9,877 nucleotides of DNA, taken from positions 1 to 9,877 of the forward strand of contig JAEDKA010000078.1 of NCBI GenBank assembly GCA_016296065.1. The letters are read 5' to 3'. Shown here one piece after another: positions 7,258-9,877 of the stretch (the stretch's first letter is position 1; every line of letters begins with the position of its first letter). Position numbers and translations under genes: made by a program. A model generated the notes under the pieces. It did not search any database. It worked only from the letters and a program-made list of their open reading frames with translations, and was not told the origin of the DNA. This DNA comes from Kiritimatiellia bacterium (lineage in GTDB: Bacteria > Verrucomicrobiota > Kiritimatiellia > RFP12 > UBA1067).

Positions 7258-9432
7258 ATGAAAAAGACGACACTGGCCGTAATGGCCGCCGCCGCGGTTT
7301 CGGCGTGTTTCGGCGCCGACGCGTCGGACGCCGAGGCCAAAATCGAGGCACTCCGTTCGCGCGCGAGGGAGATCGTATCGAAGATGACGCTCGACGAGAA
7401 GCTTCCTGAGCTGCTCAGCTGGGCGCCGGGAGTCCCGCGTCTGGGGATTCCGCACTACGACTGGTGGAGCGAAGGCCTGCACGGCGTCGCGCGCAACGGC
7501 AAGGCCACTGTGTTCCCCGAGCCGATCGGAATGGCCGCGTCCTTTGATCCGGAGCTCGTGAAGGAGATTGCGTCTGCCATCGGCGACGAAGGGCGCATCA
7601 AGTACGAGGCGGCTAAGGCGAAGGACAGGCACGGGACGTGCATCGGCCTCACATTCTGGAGCCCCAACATCAACATCTTCCGCGATCCGCGCTGGGGACG
7701 CGGCATGGAGACGTGGGGCGAGGATCCCTACCTCACTTCACGCATGGGAACGGCGTTCGTGCGCGGAATCCAGGGAGACGACCCCGTATACCTCAAGGCA
7801 GCCGCGTGCGCGAAGCACTACGCGGTCCATTCGGGGCCGGAAGGCCAGCGCCACACCTTCGACGCGCATCCATCGAAGCGCGACCTCTGGGAGACGTATC
7901 TCCCGGCGTTCCGCGCGCTTGTCCAGGACGGCAAGGTCGAGGCCGTGATGAGCGCGTACAACCGCGTGTACGGCGAGAGCGCAACGTCGAGCGAGTTTCT
8001 GCTCCGCGACGTGCTGAGGAAACAGTTCGGTTTCAAGGGCCACATCGTTTCCGACTGCGGAGCTGTAGGAGACATCCATAACGGGCACGCCCTTGAGAAG
8101 ACGCCCGAGGCGGCGAGCGCGCGCGCGCTCAAGCACGGACTCGACCTCGAGTGCGGCAGCACGTTCGGTTCGCTCAAGAAGGCGATCGCCGAAGGGCTGG
8201 TCGACGAGAAGACGATTGACGAGGCGCTTGTCCACGCATACACGACGCGACTCAGGCTCGGCATACTCGAGAAAGATCCGCGCTGTCCGTACGGCAAGAC
8301 AGACCCATCGCTCCTCTGCTCTCAGAAGCACGTCGCGCTTGCGCGCAAGATGGCCGCCGAGTCGATGGTCCTCATGAAGAACAATGGCGTCCTGCCGCTC
8401 GACGAGTCAAAGACGACTTCCTATTCGCTTGTCGGCGCGCTCGCGACGGACGCGTTTGCGCTCATGGGCAACTACTACGGAATGTCTCCGAAGCTCGTCA
8501 CCTACCTCTCGGGTTTCGCCGATTACGTCGAGCCCGGCACTGGAATGCACTACTGGCCCGGATACTACCAAGGCATGCCGGCGTCCGAAGCCGCCGGCGT
8601 CTGGGTCGAAGACGACGTCGTGATCGCCTTTATCGGCAACACCGGAATCTTCGAGGGCGAGGAAGGCGATGCCGTTGCTGCAGCAGCCACACAGGGCGAC
8701 CGCTCGTCGCTGAAGCTTCCTGCCGGACAGCTCGCGTTCCTGCGCAACGTCCGCCGCGCTGCGGACAATCGCAGCAAGGAGCATCCCACGAAGATCGTGA
8801 CGGTTATCACCGGCGGCAGCCCCGTAGAGCTGGACGAAGTCATGGAGATGTCCGACGCCGTCGTCCTCGTCTGGTACGCCGGCGAGGAGGGTGGACGCGC
8901 TCTTCCCGAGCTGCTTTTCGGAAAGAGGAACTTCTGCGGCCGCCTCCCGATCACGTTCCCGACCTCCGCGGACGTGCTGCCCGCGTTCACGGACTACTCC
9001 ATGGACGGGCGCACCTACCGATACCAGAAGGACGGCATTGCGTATCCGTTCGGCTACGGACTCTCCTACTCGAAGGTCTCCTACGAGTCAGTCGAGGTGG
9101 TGTCCGGCGGCCGCAAGGCGAAGGTCATCCTTTCCAACGACTCCGACCGCGATGCCGTCGAGGTCGCGCAGATCTACGTCGAGACGCCGAATTCCGGCAA
9201 GGGTTCGCCGCTCGTGTCGCTGCGCGGATTCGCCCGTGTCGCCGTTCCGGCGCATGCGAAGGCCACGGCCGAGATCGACCTCGACTCCTATGCGTTCACC
9301 GAGATAGCCGAGGACGGATCAGTCCGCAAGGTCGACGGCGAATGTCGCGTCTGGGCCGCCGCCGCCGCGCCGTGCGCGCGCAGCCGCGAGCTCGGCGTGT
9401 CGATGTGCTCGACCACTTTCGCGAAGAAGTAA
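7258..9432 (+). CDS. Exported GH3 family beta-glycosidase (beta-xylosidase/beta-glucosidase type)
   Basis: A 724-residue glycoside hydrolase family 3 enzyme that removes terminal beta-linked sugars from plant-derived oligosaccharides by a retaining mechanism. Residues 1-22 form an export signal. VSAC (14-17) could be a lipobox anchoring it to a membrane, or signal peptidase I could cut after ADA (20-22). The barrel domain shows WWSEGLHGVA (69-78), DPRWGRGMETWGED (143-156), KHYA (186-189) and the nucleophile motif VSDCGAV with D266. The alpha/beta sandwich carries EGEE (466-469), where the acid/base glutamate lies, followed by GDR and LP. YPFGYGLSY (596-604) leads into a fibronectin III-like C-terminal domain (about 607-700). 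The WWSE.LHGVA wording is typical of xylan beta-xylosidases, but glucosidase or arabinosidase activity cannot be separated by eye. AAGGA (7250-7254) precedes the ATG by only 3 nt. The gene is intact and seems functionally unrelated to the pair upstream. Confidence 0.93.
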   Translation: MKKTTLAVMAAAAVSACFGADASDAEAKIEALRSRAREIVSKMTLDEKLPELLSWAPGVPRLGIPHYDWWSEGLHGVARNGKATVFPEPIGMAASFDPELVKEIASAIGDEGRIKYEAAKAKDRHGTCIGLTFWSPNINIFRDPRWGRGMETWGEDPYLTSRMGTAFVRGIQGDDPVYLKAAACAKHYAVHSGPEGQRHTFDAHPSKRDLWETYLPAFRALVQDGKVEAVMSAYNRVYGESATSSEFLLRDVLRKQFGFKGHIVSDCGAVGDIHNGHALEKTPEAASARALKHGLDLECGSTFGSLKKAIAEGLVDEKTIDEALVHAYTTRLRLGILEKDPRCPYGKTDPSLLCSQKHVALARKMAAESMVLMKNNGVLPLDESKTTSYSLVGALATDAFALMGNYYGMSPKLVTYLSGFADYVEPGTGMHYWPGYYQGMPASEAAGVWVEDDVVIAFIGNTGIFEGEEGDAVAAAATQGDRSSLKLPAGQLAFLRNVRRAADNRSKEHPTKIVTVITGGSPVELDEVMEMSDAVVLVWYAGEEGGRALPELLFGKRNFCGRLPITFPTSADVLPAFTDYSMDGRTYRYQKDGIAYPFGYGLSYSKVSYESVEVVSGGRKAKVILSNDSDRDAVEVAQIYVETPNSGKGSPLVSLRGFARVAVPAHAKATAEIDLDSYAFTEIAEDGSVRKVDGECRVWAAAAAPCARSRELGVSMCSTTFAKK

Positions 9433-9444
9433 CATCCCGAAAAT

Positions 9445-9458
9445 CACCTCGCGAGGTG
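9445..9458. terminator. 14-bp palindrome after the GH3 gene, possible weak terminator
   Basis: CACCTCGCGAGGTG is a perfect palindrome 12 nt after the GH3 stop codon. As RNA it can form a short stem with a CGCG loop, followed by the moderately U-rich TTCTGTT. The tract is too broken for a confident intrinsic terminator, and a protein-binding site is an equally fair reading. Confidence 0.35.
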
Positions 9459-9528
9459 TTCTGTTACCCGGTCTGCACAGATTGCAGTTGGAATTGACAG
9501 TAATTTTTGAGACGAAAAAGCAGTTTGA

Positions 9529-9537
9529 TGGTATAAT
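9529..9537 (+). promoter_or_regulatory. Extended -10 promoter before the Rhs-like fragment
   Basis: TGGTATAAT is identical to the nonamer at 88-96. The only -35-like partner at workable distance is TTGAGA (9507-9512), with a long 19-bp spacer. A perfect TTGACA (9494-9499) is 32 bp away and cannot pair with this -10. The predicted start of transcription, near 9544, is only about 8 nt before ATG 9552, so the transcript would be almost leaderless. Confidence 0.5.
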
Positions 9538-9715
9538 GGTTGCACAAGCAGATGAAACAACTGACGACAGTTCTGTGCATGGCATGTGCCGCCGAGGCGG
9601 AGGGCGACGATTTCAATCTCGTCTCCAACCGCTACGACCACCTCGGACGCCGCGTGCAGAAGATCACGCCCGAGGCGACGTACACCTACTTCTATGACGA
9701 CTGGCTGCTTATCAA

Positions 9716-9739
9716 GGAGACGCGGCATCCTGCCGCGTC
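9716..9739 (+). repeat. Palindromic repeat unit, copy 1 (forward)
   Basis: A 24-bp unit beginning GGAGACGCGG. GACGCGGCA (9719-9727) and TGCCGCGTC (9731-9739) form a perfect 9-bp stem around a TCC loop. It is identical to the unit at 9767-9790, 51 bp downstream, and joins the Rhs-like reading frame exactly after LLIK. Confidence 0.8.
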
Positions 9740-9766
9740 AAGGTCGCGAAAAGCTCGTGAACAATT

Positions 9767-9790
9767 GGAGACGCGGCATCCTGCCGCGTC
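9767..9790 (+). repeat. Palindromic repeat unit, copy 2 (forward)
   Basis: An exact 24-bp duplicate of the unit at 9716-9739, with the same 9-bp stem and TCC loop. The flanks differ (AAG before copy 1, ATT before copy 2), so the repeated unit is sharply bounded at about GGAG on the left and CGTC on the right. Confidence 0.8.
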
Positions 9791-9803
9791 GCAGTCTGGG
9801 AGT

Positions 9804-9877
9804 GACGCGGCTGGAAGCCGCGTCTCCATTGGGTTGGACGCGGCAAGATGCCGCATCTCCATTGGGTTGGACGCGGC
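9804..9877 (-). repeat. Tandem palindromic repeats with 33-bp period, reverse orientation, cut by window end
   Basis: Three units start at 9804, 9837 and 9870; the last is truncated. Each has a GACGCGGC arm, a 5-nt centre and, where complete, a GCCGC-containing arm ending in TCTCC. On the minus strand this is the same family as the two forward units, with its GGAGA end. Positions 9823-9844 and 9856-9877 are identical over 22 bp, including the linker CATTGGGTTG. The second unit has one stem mismatch (C9839 opposite A9855). Confidence 0.8.

Larger units (their letters stand above)
9552..9877 (+). pseudogene. Rhs/YD-repeat fragment running into palindromic repeats, open at window end
   Basis: From ATG 9552 the frame stays open for 108 codons and leaves the window without a stop. 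Residues 1-16 (MKQLTTVLCMACAAEA) resemble a short export signal. Residues 19-56 contain SNRYDHLGRRVQK, with the YDxxGR wording of YD repeats, followed by FYDDWLLIKE, typical of an Rhs core. Full Rhs proteins have many YD repeats and a long core; here only about 36 residues remain. From residue 56 the frame reads through GC-rich repeats (ETRHPAAS twice, 17 codons apart, then SIGLDA twice, 11 codons apart), which is not Rhs sequence. The simplest reading is a decayed Rhs gene interrupted by repeats. A short secreted protein with repeat-coded tail remains possible, because no stop or frameshift breaks it and a promoter is present. No Shine-Dalgarno is visible. Confidence 0.5.

Noticed and set aside
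9494..9499. Perfect TTGACA as the -35 of the promoter at 9529-9537
   Set aside because: The spacer would be 32 bp, far beyond the usable 16-19 bp, and no -10 lies at proper distance.
9482..9697. 71-codon plus-strand frame across the last promoter
   Set aside because: It starts upstream of the -10 element and lies in a different phase from the recognisable Rhs wording.
9716..9877. CRISPR array
   Set aside because: Units change orientation, spacing is irregular (51 then 33 bp), the linker in the tandem part is itself repeated, and no cas gene is present.

Overview
The window (9,877 bp, GC-rich by eye) looks like a chromosomal accessory stretch from an uncultured gut-type member of the PVC superphylum, most plausibly Kiritimatiellae or Lentisphaerae. 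This assignment is inference. It rests on an Rhs/YD-repeat scrap with the wording NRYDHLGRRVQKITPE, small dispersed GC-rich palindromes, recurring TGGTATAAT promoters, a compact secreted GH3 glycosidase, and a type III secretion chaperone beside a giant unannotatable protein. No rRNA or other phylogenetic marker is present.

Layout, all on the + strand. Positions 1-209 are a non-coding leader with two small hairpins, an extended -10 promoter (88-96) and a long 5' UTR. Positions 210-6488 hold one very large gene (2,092 aa from the preferred ATG, 2,118 aa from an upstream TTG). Its protein has no signal peptide or obvious membrane segments, about 1,290 residues of unrecognised mostly helical sequence, a divergent but motif-complete ABC1/UbiB-type kinase-like domain (about 1300-1720) and an unrecognised helical tail. 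After an 80-nt gap with a GNRA-capped hairpin, 6569-7039 encodes a 156-aa acidic protein that reads as a CesT/SycE-type (class I) type III secretion chaperone. Positions 7040-7257 are a regulatory intergenic region with its own extended -10 promoter. Positions 7258-9432 encode an exported GH3 beta-glycosidase, probably beta-xylosidase or beta-glucosidase. Positions 9433-9551 carry a 14-bp palindrome and a third TGGTATAAT promoter. From 9552 to the window end an ORF starts with a signal-peptide-like stretch, continues with about 36 residues of Rhs core, then runs in frame into an array of short palindromic repeats.

The most interesting proposal is that the giant ABC1-kinase protein is a secreted effector and the small gene downstream is its dedicated chaperone, forming an orphan effector/chaperone pair with no secretion apparatus genes in the window. 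The GH3 enzyme appears to be an independent carbohydrate-degradation gene with its own promoter. The terminal repeats share a 9-bp stem whose innermost pair differs between copies by compensatory change, and the copies lie in two opposing orientations, which suggests an REP-like element family that has invaded a decayed Rhs gene.
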